DNA of 64,000 nucleotides from Gonatopus flavifemur (GCA_018340375.1 JAFFJZ010000004.1:37546001-37610000); one strand, 5' to 3'. Positions 41,828-53,480 are shown, counted from the stretch's first letter. Program-made: numbers and translations. The notes: generated by a model from the letters alone, not told the origin.

Positions 41828-43299
41828 CAGGGGCGTCTTTACGTTTTCGCCGCCCAGGGGCTGATAATATTTCGCCGCCCCCAACCTGAGCTGAATTAAT
41901 ATTTTCAATCATTCTCTCAGGTGTATTCATGTGATTTGGAAACTATGTCATATAACTCGAAACAATATATTATTTAATAAAACTTTGACACATTCAACAG
42001 GATTAAACATTTAGCATTATAAACTATTGGTAACCTACATTTCCTTAATCGAAAAAAATATCGGAATTATTGAATGAACTTATCCGTCTGATCAGAAACT
42101 TTTATATAAGTGTATAGGATCACCGAGGTACCGGAATTAAAGCTCTAGAGGTGCCAAGATCGAATAGTGATTTTGAATAAAAATTTCAGAATTTTTCCTC
42201 AAATCTGAGAGTATTTCTTAAAATTTGAGAATATTTCTGAAGTTTGTAATAAAGATAAAACGGTCCATATTTCTGTTGAATTTTACTTGAAAATTGATGA
42301 CAGATTCTGAATACCTAACAAAGAATAGAAAGAAAATATGAACTTTCCAAAAGTCGCACATTAAATTTTACAAATTGTATTTCAGGAAAATTCCAGGAAA
42401 ATCTTCCCGTTGGAAAGATTATAACGATATGCTTGCCGATGAAAAGGGAAATGCGAACTTGTGAAAGAGGTTAAATTGCTACCTGGAGAAATTTGTTTGA
42501 ATCAAATAAAAAATACATAATGAAAATTCATTCATTTAAAAAAAAATTTCATCAATTCAAAAAACTTTGACAGCAGATTGATACGTAAATTATTTCCGTG
42601 AATTTCCGTCGCATAGCAATTCATAAGAAAATGTTCTTATTATGAAACACTATGGATTTTGCAACAGGATATTCATAAGTAAACCATGAAGTCCTATGAA
42701 TTTCTGTTTATGATTCATCATGTATCCCCATGAACATACATTCATGAGCAGAAATTCATAGGACTCTGTGGTTGACTTATGAATATCGTGTTGCAAAATC
42801 CATAGTGTTTCATAATAAGAACATTTTCTTATGAATTGCTATGACACTTGAACCAGGGTGAGGAATAGAACAGTTCAAACAACCATACACGGCAGTTTGA
42901 TGAGTTCATGCACAAATCGTGTTCGAATGCATCCAACTTCCGTACATACACTTTAAATTCCAATGTTTTATTTTGATACACTCAGAGTTTGAAGCCTGTA
43001 GTCGCTTTTAAAACGCTTCAGAGCATGTAAATATATCCATAAAATGGATTACATGTCCAATTATCAAATACTTAATCTGAGTTATCAACACATTTGTATA
43101 CTTTTAAGTGTTTAACAAGTGAGTAAATGATTTAAATACTGTGAATATATCAACATAAAATACTTGAATTCACATTCTCCGCTCCCTTTGTGCTCGAACG
43201 CATTCGATAACTGGAAAAAAACTTCTATAATTCTGCCGCCCCCTGAAATTCGCCGCCCTGGGCTATAGACCCTTGAGCCACCCCCCAAAGACGTCCCTG
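41828..43299. mobile_element. Non-autonomous hAT element, 8-bp TSD GTGCCGTG
   Basis: Ends CAGGGGCGTCTTTACG (41828) and AAAGACGTCCCTG (43299), with GCCGCCC-rich subterminal blocks (TTCGCCGCCCAGGGG left; GCCGCCCTGGGC right). Identical GTGCCGTG flanks both ends (41820-41827, 43300-43307). 1472 bp without a transposase; contains a nested palindromic MITE. The GTTGCAAA and CCACCCCCC sequences are not coding. Confidence 0.93.
42612..42843. mobile_element. 232-bp near-perfect palindromic MITE nested in the hAT
   Basis: CATAGCAATTCATAAGAAAA (42612) and its inverse at 42843. Complementarity is almost unbroken through TTGCAACAGGATATTCATAA to a short loop near 42725. The words ATTCATAAG/CTATGAAT recur. 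The near-perfect arms indicate a young insertion. Confidence 0.92.
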
Positions 43300-43453
43300 G
43301 TGCCGTGCATTTTGGAATATGAAATCACAATTCCTTACGTGAACGTACATTATATTTTCACCACAGTACCATTCATGGGTCGTATATGGTTCATGCATGG
43401 TTGCTGAATGGATCTTATGTGGGTCATACATGATGTTTCCCAAAAGCCATATA

Positions 43454-44197
43454 CAGTCTGCTCTCTCAACAGTGCCACTCTGAATAGTGCCGATTCTCCT
43501 CATTCGTGCTCGAACACTACCCCCACCATCCATCACGCTATCGTGTGGCATCACATTTGAAACCGTTTCTCGCAATAGTGCCACCCGCAAATATGATCAA
43601 GAACTCTTCATAACTGATGTTCAATTACTCTGATCCATGAAAATTTTTTTCTTTTCTTCAAATGAAAATCTCTTCCTCATCTTTTTTGGTGGTTCCTGTA
43701 TAGAAATCTGCCCTCCCAATGGCTTTTTAAGAGATTCGGAAGTTACATCCGAAGAAAAATCTTTACTACCTTTTCGTTTTTTTGTTCTTGCCTGGAGCTC
43801 CATAATTAATTCTATACACTACAAAATGATAATTATTCATTATTTTCTATCTGATATTCTGATGTCTTGATAAAATGTATTCAATATTCAATGATTCTAT
43901 AAATTGTCCAAAAATACACATAAAATGGATGCATAAATCTTATACAAATTATTACTTCAAACCTTGTTTTGGACTTCATAAAATTGATCCTCGTAGAATT
44001 GAGTGTAAATACTATGTATGTTGTACCCGATAGAAGACAGAAAAGAGTAATTTTGCATACACAAGCGTGTGGGACTATTGCGAGAGTGGCTTACGAATGT
44101 TGAGAACATACGCGTACGCCAATGATGGGGGTACATGAGTTCTAAGAAAAATACTCCCCTACTCTCCCATCACCGGCACTGTTGAGAGAGCGGACTG
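43454..44197. mobile_element. TA-flanked (Tc1/pogo-like) element, 744 bp
   Basis: Ends CAGTCTGCTCTCTCAACAGT (43454) and ACTGTTGAGAGAGCGGACTG (44197), flanked by TA at both sides. Inner inverted repeats CTCGCAATAGTGCCACC / GGGACTATTGCGAGAGTGGC. A 60-codon lysine-rich minus-strand frame (43621-43803) is all the coding capacity I see. The superfamily is inferred from the TA duplication and CAGT ends only. Confidence 0.75.
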
Positions 44198-44208
44198 TAT
44201 AACACATA

Positions 44209-44443
44209 CACTGAGAGAAATGGAATGTAATGATAACCATGTACAAATAGTAATTGAGTGACAGCTCTGCGATTTGAATTTTGGATACTATGAAGAATCG
44301 TATGAATTTGTATGCCCATGGGAATGATTACCATTAACATAAGGATAGATACCAACTAATGCAGTCACCATCATCAATCTACCGATTTTATCACTCAACT
44401 ACTATTTTCGCATGGTAATGGTTACTGTTCACTTCTCTCAATG
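44209..44443. mobile_element. 235-bp palindromic MITE
   Basis: CACTGAGAGAAATGGAATGT (44209) is the imperfect inverse of the right end (CACTTCTCTCAATG). Further pairing: GATAACCATG/CATGGTAATGGTTA and AATAGTAATTGAGTGA/TCACTCAACTACTATT. Begins only 11 bp after the preceding element. Confidence 0.8.
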
Positions 44444-44449
44444 AACATG

Positions 44450-45370
44450 GTTCACGGGTAGATCATATAGGATTCATTGTCATTAAAGATCCTTTACGCA
44501 TTCCCAATTCATTGACCCTCGCTTTCTGGACAATTAGATGGACTTAGATTGATATTTTGTGTCCTTGTTGTGATATGAAATTCTAAGTTCAATCAATTCC
44601 AAGTCATATTTTCATGTGCAACTGAAGTCGCATCAGAGAATCTTGAGTCGTGGATGATCCATACATGCAAAGAGATTTATGGAAATTACTGCACTTGAAT
44701 GCCCTAGCTTTAATCTAAAATTAGCACACATACACTAGTGGACAGATTTTATGAAATTATATATTCTATGGAATCATATATATAATTCAATACAATTTAT
44801 ACATAAATTATATAAAATTTCATGCGATTTTGAAAAGTTTCCCATTCAGGTAAGTGAGCGCATGTGAGGATTTTTTTTTTTGAATTCACATTTTTTGTAG
44901 ATGGTGATTAACAGATTTGATTCGTACTGGTTTAATTTGCTTATGATAATTCTACAATTAGCTGGAATCTCCACCTGCTCCTTCCAATCTCCCAGTTTCA
45001 GCTTGAGGACTTCCAAACCAACAATCCCCCAAACTCCATTTTGAAGAATTTGAACTCCCAAATTGGGAAAAACTCTCCTATTTGGCTAGTTTATAATTCA
45101 TAAATGATTGGAATTGTTTGAATAAGTCTTTGTGTTACACATATTGCTCAATGATTTATATCTTACTGAAACTTCCAACTAATCATTATGGATATGAATT
45201 ATTATACCAATGTCAATCGAAATCAATTTGTATATGTCCGAAAATATTTCACGGTATTCAGTTTTCTTCGCAACTACGAGCTGCAAATTTCAAGCAAACC
45301 CATCGAACATATCCATCAATAAAGTGCATCATTCTTGAAGTAGTGGTTGTGAACAAGTAATACGTTAGCT
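44450..45370. other. AT-rich stretch, no gene
   Basis: Contains a (TATATAATT)-word palindromic patch at 44745-44825 that also appears at 47285-47350. Otherwise I see nothing. Confidence 0.5.
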
Positions 45371-45374
45371 GTCT

Positions 45375-45530
45375 CAACTAATTCAAAATACCTCAGGTAT
45401 TGACGTTAGTTAATGCAACTATCGAGTTACTTGTCCTGACTACTAAGTAGCTGCAGCAACTACTTAAGTAGATGGTCAAAAATTGACTATTTAAGTAGTT
45501 GCTGCAACTATTTCTTTTTTTTCCGTGTAG
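45375..45530. repeat. AGTTGCTGCAACT-word element, CCGTGTAG end
   Basis: The palindromic words AGTAGCTGCAGCAACTACTT and TTAAGTAGTTGCTGCAACTA plus GTAGT/ACTAC words, ending TTTTTTTTCCGTGTAG (45530). The right end matches the CTACACGGAGA end family; no matching left end is seen. Confidence 0.55.
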
Positions 45531-45814
45531 AATTCCAATACAATGTGTGAAGTCAGCCATTTTTCATACAGAATTTCAGACATGCTACTACGCATAATTT
45601 TCATACATCTGTTTGTTATAAGTGATGACAACAGGTTTCCACCTCGACATCATTATACATCACAGTTCTTTTTCCTTATTACTCACAATTATTTCCCAAT
45701 TTGAACTGTTCATAAATTAACACGTTTATTCCTTCATCTGATGCATATTTTCGGACACGTTATCTCGCTGCTTTCTTATCTAATCATATCATCGTATTCT
45801 TACATTCATGAAAT

Positions 45815-46107
45815 CCCCAGCAGAAATTTGATCAGGCATTCTCTATTTTCAATAAAGTCCTGTTCAGGTTAGAATCAGGAAACCTTAAATAAGGAAAATC
45901 TTATGGGGCCCTTACAAGGGCCTTACCTGGTTTCCCTAATAGCATTCAAATAGGGTTGTAACACAAAGTACAATAGGGTTCAGATAAGATTTCCATGAAA
46001 TCACGCAAAAAAGGGAAAACCGAGACGAAAACTGATGAGGACCTGATAGGAAATCAGGCATGCCTCATCAGACCCTCATATTTTCCCGTTCAAAATTCCT
46101 ACTGGGG
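45815..46107 (+). mobile_element. Word-MITE copy A (CCCCAGCAGAAATTTGATCAGG)
   Basis: Left end CCCCAGCAGAAATTTGATCA, right end TTCCTACTGGGG. The internal order (AAAGTCCTGTTCAGGTTAGA, TTTCCCTAATAG, AATAGGGTTGTAAC, TCAGGCATGCCTCATCAG) is shared with a second copy at 59883-60133, giving two members of one family 14 kb apart in the same orientation. Confidence 0.88.
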
Positions 46108-46109
46108 AT

Positions 46110-48270
46110 TTGAATACATGGCGCATCTAGTTTGAGAAATATTTTTTTATACATCCATGCAAAAATAATGCCGTCTCTATTTTATACATATCTACACTCG
46201 CGAGGTTTTGAACTCTTTCACCCTTCCCAATACCAGAACAATACTTATCTTTATCTATGCAATGACAATTATAGAATACATTTCATTCCTTTGTGGATAT
46301 AGTGGCGGGGTATTTTGATCTGTTATTGTGGGTCTTTCATTCTTATATTCCTGGTCCAGAGAATATCAAAACCTCATAAATGATACACATACTTATACAT
46401 CCTAATATATTTTATTACTCAGGCAGTACAACAATTTAGGAATAATTCATGATAAATACTTCTTGAACTATGAGAATTCATAAAAACTTTTTGATTAGTA
46501 CATCAGAGATTTCGCGGTGTCTGGATTATATGTGAATTTTAATTCAGTACCACCTTATTTCATACCATTTCATAAATGGATCAAATGTTGTGGATCACTA
46601 TAATGGAATACTTGTTTATATAATGCATGTATACACTTCAAAACATTTGCATTTAAAATGTCATACATGTATGAAGGAAGTGATAATCAATATTATTATG
46701 GAGAAAATGCTCGAGGAATAGTGGAAAATGAAAGAAAAAGAGTCATCCTTCTATTGAGCGATGTTGTTTGAATTTCCACGCCGATGTTTTGTCCAGATGC
46801 TGAAAATTCTCAAGGAAAGTGTCAATGTTGAAAATATGCAGTATCTGGACGCAAGATTGCTCAATAGAAGGACGAGTTCCTTTCTTTTTGATAATAAGTA
46901 TGAAAAGCTATAAATATATGCGCGCAAATTATGCATTTTTATGAATTTCGTCCCATATTGATCAATAATGATGGTTTGAACAAATCAAAATAAATTCAGA
47001 GATTTTTCTATGACATTTGGAATTCATTAATTCATTGGGAAGCTGCAACTAGCTACTGAAACTTAGCGCCTAATTGTTCAAGTTTTGATTAGGATTGATT
47101 CCAATATTTTTCATATCAAAACTTCCAACTATTTGAATATTTGATGAGATGATTCTATTAACACTCACATGAATTAGCTGCTATTATAGCTACTAGGCAC
47201 TTGTTTCAACTGAATTCAGTTATTTCAGATTTTGAACATTCTCATTCAAAATCCATCAATTGAACTCGATTGGGAAAAAAGTTCAGAATTATACATAATT
47301 TATACATAATTCAATATATGGGTAGATTTTACATATAATTGTATATAAATGCCATCAAATTTTGAAAATTTCCTCCCTAAGGGAAAACATAATAATCTCT
47401 CAGGCATCAGATCATGTTGGAAGTTTATACTTAAGGCCATGTAATTTCATCAATTTCATCACGTGTCGACTCACTTGATGCAATTTCATATATATTTCGC
47501 AATTCCATGTGATGAGTGGCGTTGAAAAATTTTTGGATACAGTGCATGTAGAATTTTTATATAAAATCTGTTTCAAATGTGTGCAAATTATATGCTATGA
47601 ATTCGTAACATATTAATCAATTTTGCCTTATATTTTGTCTGATTTTTGGACGATTTCCATTGAATATCCCGATTTCAGCTATTATAGAAAATTAATAATC
47701 AATATCAGTTTCTGTTGACTCAGCATTCATTTTATTCGTTTCATGTCATCATAAATATTTCTTTTCATATGCTGAAATTCATCACATCTTATCAAACTCA
47801 TCCCTAACTATTATGTGGACGTCTCATGAGATTTCGTTGTTTACTTTATAGCCTATCCGCTTATCCGCTTCAAATATCCTAAGAGTCTGCGTTGTTTACC
47901 GGAACGAATTGCAAATTGAGTATGAAAAATCTACCAAGTTGAAATCAATGATCCTATAATCAATTCTTTGGAGTAAAATGTAACGACTCAATATATTATT
48001 GAATAATGCGCTAGTATATACGCTTGAGTATGTCTGCACTTTATCATTTTATAATTTCGACACAAAACTTAATCTCCAACTATGTCGATTCAATATGTAT
48101 GGAGAATTTATAAATTGTCGAATGCTATTCAAAATGCATATGATGAAGCATTGGATCATTCATTGAGTTTGATTCATTAAACCCTATTAAATATGGACCT
48201 AATGACGTGTTAAAGATTTCATGAACCCCCTTTATTTGAATAAATTTTAAATTCATTGATCCTTGTTAAG
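46110..48270. other. AT-rich stretch without gene
   Basis: No open frame above about 60 codons, no clear TIR. A TA-rich word patch near 47285-47350 resembles 44745-44825. Confidence 0.5.
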
Positions 48271-48273
48271 GCA

Positions 48274-48491
48274 ACCCAGATAGCAATTTAACCTTGCTGC
48301 AATGTTGTCAGGCAAGCTTGTGACAAGGTTGATATAAGCCTCCTAGTTGACACACGACAAGGGTACAAGCTTACAAAACCCTTGCAGCAGGGCTGTAGCA
48401 ACCTTACACTGACAAGGTTGTCAATAACAAGCCCAAAACAATCGAATGACAAGTGTGACAGGGTTATGACAAGCCTACATGTTATCTGGGA
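48274..48491. mobile_element. Word-MITE, CCCAGATAGCAA ends, ACAAGGTTG words
   Basis: Left ACCCAGATAGCAATTTAACC, right (inverse) TCCCAGATAACATGTAGG. The body repeats GACAAGGTTG, GACAAGCC and CAACCTT on both strands. Belongs to the CCCANATAGCA end group with 55204, 56225 and 59103. Confidence 0.7.
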
Positions 48492-48889
48492 ATAAGGGAG
48501 ACTTCTATGAAGTTTCGTGCACTTGGTGAGACGTCTATTCATTCGATACTTTTCGCTACATTCGATCAATTGTACGGACCAATTTGATTGTGATTTCTCA
48601 AAATATTGCCCACATCCTTTCCAATAACGTACGAAGTATATGTGGCGCACTTCGGATACTTATTGTGAAATAGTTGAAAAATATGAGAAGTTTCTCTTCA
48701 TATCAGCGATGGATTTCGTTCGCTGATTGTAGGGACGTTGTTCTTTTATCAAAATAGGGGATTTTTCCTCGACTGTAGGGAACTATTTTGCCGTTTGGAA
48801 AAAATATGAGGAATACTGTTAAGGAAATTGGATGAGTCGCTTTAAGCAACTTTCGACCATTCTTCAGGGAATTGAATAATTTCAATTAG

Positions 48890-49263
48890 TACACGGAGAG
48901 AAAAAATTTGCTGACGCAGCAAATCGAGGTATTATATATAGAATAGCAAAACTTTTTGCTGACCTAGCTAAAAATTTGCTATAACAACAATCGTGTTAGC
49001 TACCACAGCAATTTTTTAGCCGTGGCAGCAAAAAATGTTTGATCCGCCAGCAAATTTTCAGTATTATATACAGAATAGCAAACAAATTTTGCCGGGATAG
49101 CAAACATTTTTTGCTGCCACAGCTAAAAATTCGCTGTCGCAGCTAACAAGATTGCTGGAACAGCAAATAGTTTGCTGTCACAGCAAAAAATTTGCTGCTC
49201 TGGCAAAAGGAACTCAGCAAAAGTAGAGTTCGCTGCCACAGCGAATTCCTTTTTCTCCGTGTA
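48890..49263. mobile_element. Word-MITE made of TTTGCTGNNNCAGCAAA hairpins
   Basis: Ends TACACGGAGAGAAAAAATTT and, at the right, TTCCTTTTTCTCCGTGTA. The 374-bp body contains roughly fifteen copies of GCTGNCNCAGC / TTTGCTG / CAGCAAA, each a small hairpin, plus two copies of TATTATATANAGAATAGCAAA. Confidence 0.88.
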
Positions 49264-49798
49264 TTTTATAGGTAGTTTTTCATACATCACTAGGGAATAA
49301 AAACATTATTCTGTAGGGAAGAGTGGTTCAAGTCGGATCTCCTTTTCTGTCAATTGTAATCAATCCTGCAAGTTTCCCTGAAACTTTCAGAATATTTCTC
49401 ATTAGTTCTGAGTTATGGCTGGAAATCGGAAATGTTGATAGAAATTCTGAATGGAAACATTGATTCCAATTCGGTTCGCCCTTTGTTCCAAATCGGACTA
49501 CCCATTTTTTTAGCTTTACATTGAAAACTTCGAATTCTCAAAAATATGTGGGTGTGTTTGTTTTCGATAGTTATGAAAGAAAGCAAGTTGTGATAAAGGA
49601 AATCAAACAATCTTGCACACCCTGGTGAAAATGGAAGCGGGAAAGGAGAGCAAACGAAGCGTATGCTGGAAGATAACAAAAACGTTAATGAAAAGTATAC
49701 AGAGCTTGAATGGAAAGGATACAAAGAGTATGCGGAGCGGGAGTTGAAATAAAAGAAACGTATAAAATTTAAGAAATATAATTTGAAAAATTGAATCC

Positions 49799-49862
49799 CA
49801 TGGCGAGGATCGAACCGGTGACTTTTACCATGGTAGCCGAGTGTCTTATCAACTCAGCCACA
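49799..49862 (-). other. tRNA-like sequence (probable SINE or tRNA relic)
   Basis: On the minus strand: TGGCTGAGTTGATAAGACA matches an RNA polymerase III A box, and 31-40 bases further GGTTCGATCC is a perfect B box, followed by TCGCCA. Box spacing is right for a tRNA, but the T-stem and acceptor stem do not pair and the 5' acceptor strand is absent. I therefore call a tRNA-derived relic, not a functional tRNA. Confidence 0.55.
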
Positions 49863-50112
49863 CGGAAAAAAGAAAACAGCAATGGTTACTATGGATCGCA
49901 GTAATTCATTGAAAAAAAAAATGAAAAATCAAATTCACGCTGTTCATTACTGCATCTCCCAGTGACCGTTAATGTCCAAGCAGCATTGACGAATTTCACT
50001 GCAGTACACATCACTGTGATCGCGCTAACCCCTATCATCCAAGCGTGTTTTCATTTGTTTTTCAACTGATTGCTGTTATGGACAGTAACCTCTGCTGTTT
50101 TCTTCTTTCCTT
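49861..50112. mobile_element. Nested inverted-repeat element, GAAAACAGCANNGGTTACT arms
   Basis: Left GGAAAAAAGAAAACAGCAAT then GGTTACTATGG; right inverse GGAAAGAAGAAAACAGCAGA then GGTTACTGTCC. Internal words GCAGTAA, CAGTGACC and ACTGC. It abuts the tRNA-like patch, whose 5' part may have been displaced by it. Confidence 0.7.
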
Positions 50113-50567
50113 GCATTGATCGTCGTTGGAATCGATCGCATGAAGATATTATTTAAAAGAATAGGTATGATTCGCATACGTTTAATATAACTCACTATTA
50201 TTTCACATGAAGAGTGTGTGAAACGGGATCGGAAGCTTATGAAGCGTATATGGAACGTATGATTACATTACTCCATAGTGAAGGGGCATTACACGTTCCA
50301 TGAAGAGGGAATTGAAACATTCTTCGCTTCGTATACGCTCCCTCCGCGCTTTGTGTATGCGCTTCATTTTCACCAGGGCATTTTTGTTGTATTTCTCAAT
50401 ACGACAAATGGTCTAAATCATCTTTGAAATAGTGAGCAAGCTAATATCCACAAGAGAACAAATGGCGAGAAAGATCATTCTGAATCCGATGATTCATGAT
50501 ATAAAATAGGAACACTGATACGGTAGCCGATTCTCTGCCTGTGCTTGTGCTTAAGTGATTTTCGGTA

Positions 50568-51409
50568 GCTGTACATTGGGGTGTTTCATTTTTGGGCGAG
50601 ATTTTTGTTTCTTCTGTCCTACTTGAGAATTTTATATTTTCTAGAGGAAAAAATATATTCCCTTTGGAAAAATAATTCCAAGTGAATGAGAGGCTCATCC
50701 AAAAATTCAGTTTCCCATTTGAATAACATAGAAAACTCATTAACTTTGGTTTCAACCCGGTTTTTCGGCGTTGAAAAAATTTTTTCTAAGTGAATGAATA
50801 TGATGGGCTTATAGGGCATAAAATTGACTACAAAAAGGTTTCCATGAAATAAAGCTGCACGACCAATAGTTTTGGGAGTGAACTTTAATAAGAATCAACA
50901 TAAAAGTTCTTATAATTCTGTATTTATCAATCTTACATGCGGAATTAGATTCTAATACACTTTATAAGGCTCTAAAATTTATGATGTTGGGGGCTACTTA
51001 TTCAATTACAGTAATTGAATGTGAATTTCACTGAATACAAGATTAATAGGGGATTTCAGGTCGCTTTTTATTAAAGTTCAGCTTTCAAGCTCTGGGACTC
51101 CAAAACTATTGGTCGTAAAGTTCTATCTCATGGGAACTTTTTTGTAGCAAATTTTATGCCCTATAATAAGCCCATCATGTTCATTTACTTGAACCAAATT
51201 TTTTGAACACCATAAAATCTAGTTGAATTTAGAGTTAACCAGTTTCCTGTGTTATTCAAATGGGGAATCGAATCTTTGAATGAGCTAAGCCTCTAATTCA
51301 CTTAGCGTTTTTTTCCTACGAGAATATTTCTTATTCGCCATAAAATATAAAATTTTCAGGTAAGACAGAGGAAGAAAAAATATCGTCCGAAAATGAAACA
51401 CCTTACTGT
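50568..51409. repeat. Large foldback: arms of ~320 bp around a ~165-bp loop
   Basis: Left arm about 50568-50895 and right arm about 51060-51409 are inverted copies with roughly 75-80% identity by eye. Matching landmarks: TGTACATTGGGGTGTTTCAT vs ATGAAACACCTTACTGTACA; ATGATGGGCTTATAGGGCAT vs ATGCCCTATAATAAGCCCAT; CGACCAATAGTTTTGGGAGT vs CTCCAAAACTATTGGTCG. No coding sequence. Confidence 0.85.
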
Positions 51410-51519
51410 ACATGTTAGTCTTTCCGTTGCATGCCCTGTTCCAATCTTTCGGAGGTGTTGCATGCTGAAATCTTTTTTGATTCCATTGTGATCTCGCACA
51501 TGGTATCATCATCAGTCAG

Positions 51520-52900
51520 AATGGAGGTCCAGCCTCGCCAAGTGGTAGTGTTACGTGGAGAAGTTTGAGAGAATGTCAGAACTAATTCAAGTATTTGTTT
51601 GAAGGAAATTTGGATATTCGTGAATTGATAGTATCAATGGCTGGAGCATTGTCGACTATTGTGCCTTTACATTAACACATGTGGGTTTTGAAATCAGGAC
51701 AAATGCGAAAATGGGGATCCGAATAGAAATTACTATTAGCGATCCGAGTTGGCATACTGCATCTCTTTTTAGTTTTGAATCGAATATCTCAAAACTTACT
51801 AAATCAATCAGTAAAATGGATGTATCCTCAAACAGAGTGATATGAAAATATTCACCACTTCATCCGGATGGATAATAAGAAACACAATTTTGAAAGATTT
51901 TTTGAAGCTATTATACAATATTTTTCACAGCAATGCTGAAAACACAATGTTGTCTGTAAAAGAACCCAATACAAATCGATATTTGTTAACCTATTGACAA
52001 ATGATCAGTACCAAATGATGGATCTAGGGATACATCGGATGAGCTGATCGGATGAGTCTGAAGTCTCCAAAAAACATAGAGGGGTCCGAATTTGAACACG
52101 ATTCGAATTAGACAACTTTCCCTTAATATACTCTTCGTATGTATATATGATTTTTAAATTTGTACTCCATATTTGACTTCTGAATTGATGATTCTCCTCT
52201 ATTGAGCGAATAATTCTGTATCCCAACAATTTTATTTATATCGCCCAACGTTTTATTGTAATCTGAAATTGTTTAAATACGTATGTGTAATAGTACGTTT
52301 CCACTTTGATATCCAAAAATCTTTTATCAGTCCATTTGATGACAAAAGTAACACACGAAATGATTGAAATACATGTTTTTTTGTACAAACAGGATTGTGA
52401 GCTACATTAATTTCTCTGTACCCAAATTATAGGTCTTCAATAGTATTCCTGGAGCACGTGTATTACCTTAGACGCGTTTATACTTCAATTCTGTAAACTG
52501 CAGTGAACAGTATGGTTCAACATCGATCCTCATGCTTCTTCACACCAGACATGAAATCTATTCATAACAACTTACACCTTGAACTCGTATTTGAAACATT
52601 AATCTTAGTTGGAGTGATACTACTCTTGTACTCTAGTTTCTGACCACTAGCATTGTATTGATTTTTTATCAAATAAATACCATTGATGGAAAAACTCTTA
52701 AACTTTTGATCATTGCTGATACAAATTCACATAATGAGATAGATCTTAAGATAAGGAAACTAAAACAAATTGTCTTCATGATGGAGTTATTGGATTGATT
52801 TAGATCCAGATGATTTAGATTGATTGATCAGTCCTTAAGAACTTGACAGAGGTCCACACTTCATATTCTAAGACCATTGTTTTGATGTAAAATTGACGTA
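51520..52900. other. AT-rich stretch without gene
   Basis: Only short unmatched frames. No TIR or RNA gene recognised. Confidence 0.5.
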
Positions 52901-52915
52901 GAGATATTCCATATA

Positions 52916-53005
52916 TTCACTATATGCGATACATCTGTGTAATATGTCATCTATTCACTATATGCGATACATCTGTGTAATATGTCATCTATTCACTATG
53001 AACTT
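52916..53005. repeat. 39-bp tandem repeat, 2.3 identical copies
   Basis: ATTCACTATATGCGATACAT then CTGTGTAATATGTCATCT is repeated exactly, followed by a third partial copy (ATTCACTAT). Identical copies imply a recent duplication. Confidence 0.9.
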
Positions 53006-53359
53006 ATTTTCGAATACTTCTGTAACATTATTTCCATATTTTCATTATGAAATATTGATTAACCCTCAGTGAACATTCAGGGTCATCGCGTAATCCTGTA
53101 TGTGGTTGAACATGCGGCATGTGAATATAGTTCCAGCTCTAAGGTCGATACTGTTGAAGGGGCAAATTAAAGTTCGAATTTATGCATTCGTATTATCCCA
53201 CTAACCTGTGTCCGAAGAATGTAATGCTTTTCGAACCTCGATTTAGTTTGAGGAGTAACAGACTTTGTTCACTCAGCACGCAACGAATCAGAGTTGAATC
53301 AGATTGAAAAAAAAGGGTAACATCAGGTTGGATAAGAGTTCTGAAAGCATGAAAAGGGG

Positions 53360-53480
53360 GGTGAGGGACAATAATAACGATAATCCAAATTTCTCTATTC
53401 CTCAATATCTGTCTTCCAGTCTCTTAATTCACAACAATTGTATTCGAAAATGTTTGCACGAATTTACAAGGTTGGTCCAA
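53360..53480 (-). repeat. Inverted copy of the ~230-bp satellite
   Basis: Reverse complement reads TTCGAATACAATTGTTGTGA, ATTAAGAGACTGGAAGACAG, ATATTGAGGAATAGAGAAAT and TTGGATTATCG, matching the unit at 54590-54900 (quoted in pieces). The 68-codon plus-strand frame here and the minus-strand frame at 54512-54697 encode similar peptides only because of this repeat. Confidence 0.75.

Larger units (their letters stand above)
41690..43450. repeat. ATATGAACCACG-word element, split by a hAT
   Basis: Words such as GTATATGAACCACG (41717) and CGTATATGGTTCATG (43380), with ACATACAAAGC/ACATACAAGGC units, lie on both sides of the 41828-43299 hAT. They form one interrupted word-built element. Similar words reappear at 41419-41432 and 44446. 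Confidence 0.5.
49620..50378. mobile_element. 759-bp MITE, CCCTGGTGAAAATGGAAGCG ends
   Basis: CCCTGGTGAAAATGGAAGCG (49620) against CGCTTCATTTTCACCAGGG (50378). Words GAAGCGTAT, GCGTATACG and CATACGTTCCAT dominate both halves. Contains a tRNA-like patch and a nested inverted-repeat element in the middle. Confidence 0.8.

Noticed and set aside
43225..43590. 121-codon minus-strand frame
   Set aside because: It crosses the hAT right end, its target duplication and the left end of the next element; a chance frame.
48890..49263. CRISPR-like array (regular TTTGCTG...CAGCAAA units)
   Set aside because: Units are short palindromes with tiny variable loops and irregular spacing inside TIRs, in a eukaryotic genome; no spacers and no cas genes.
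49799..49862. Functional tRNA gene
   Set aside because: A and B boxes are present, but the T-stem and acceptor stem do not pair and the 5' acceptor strand is missing.
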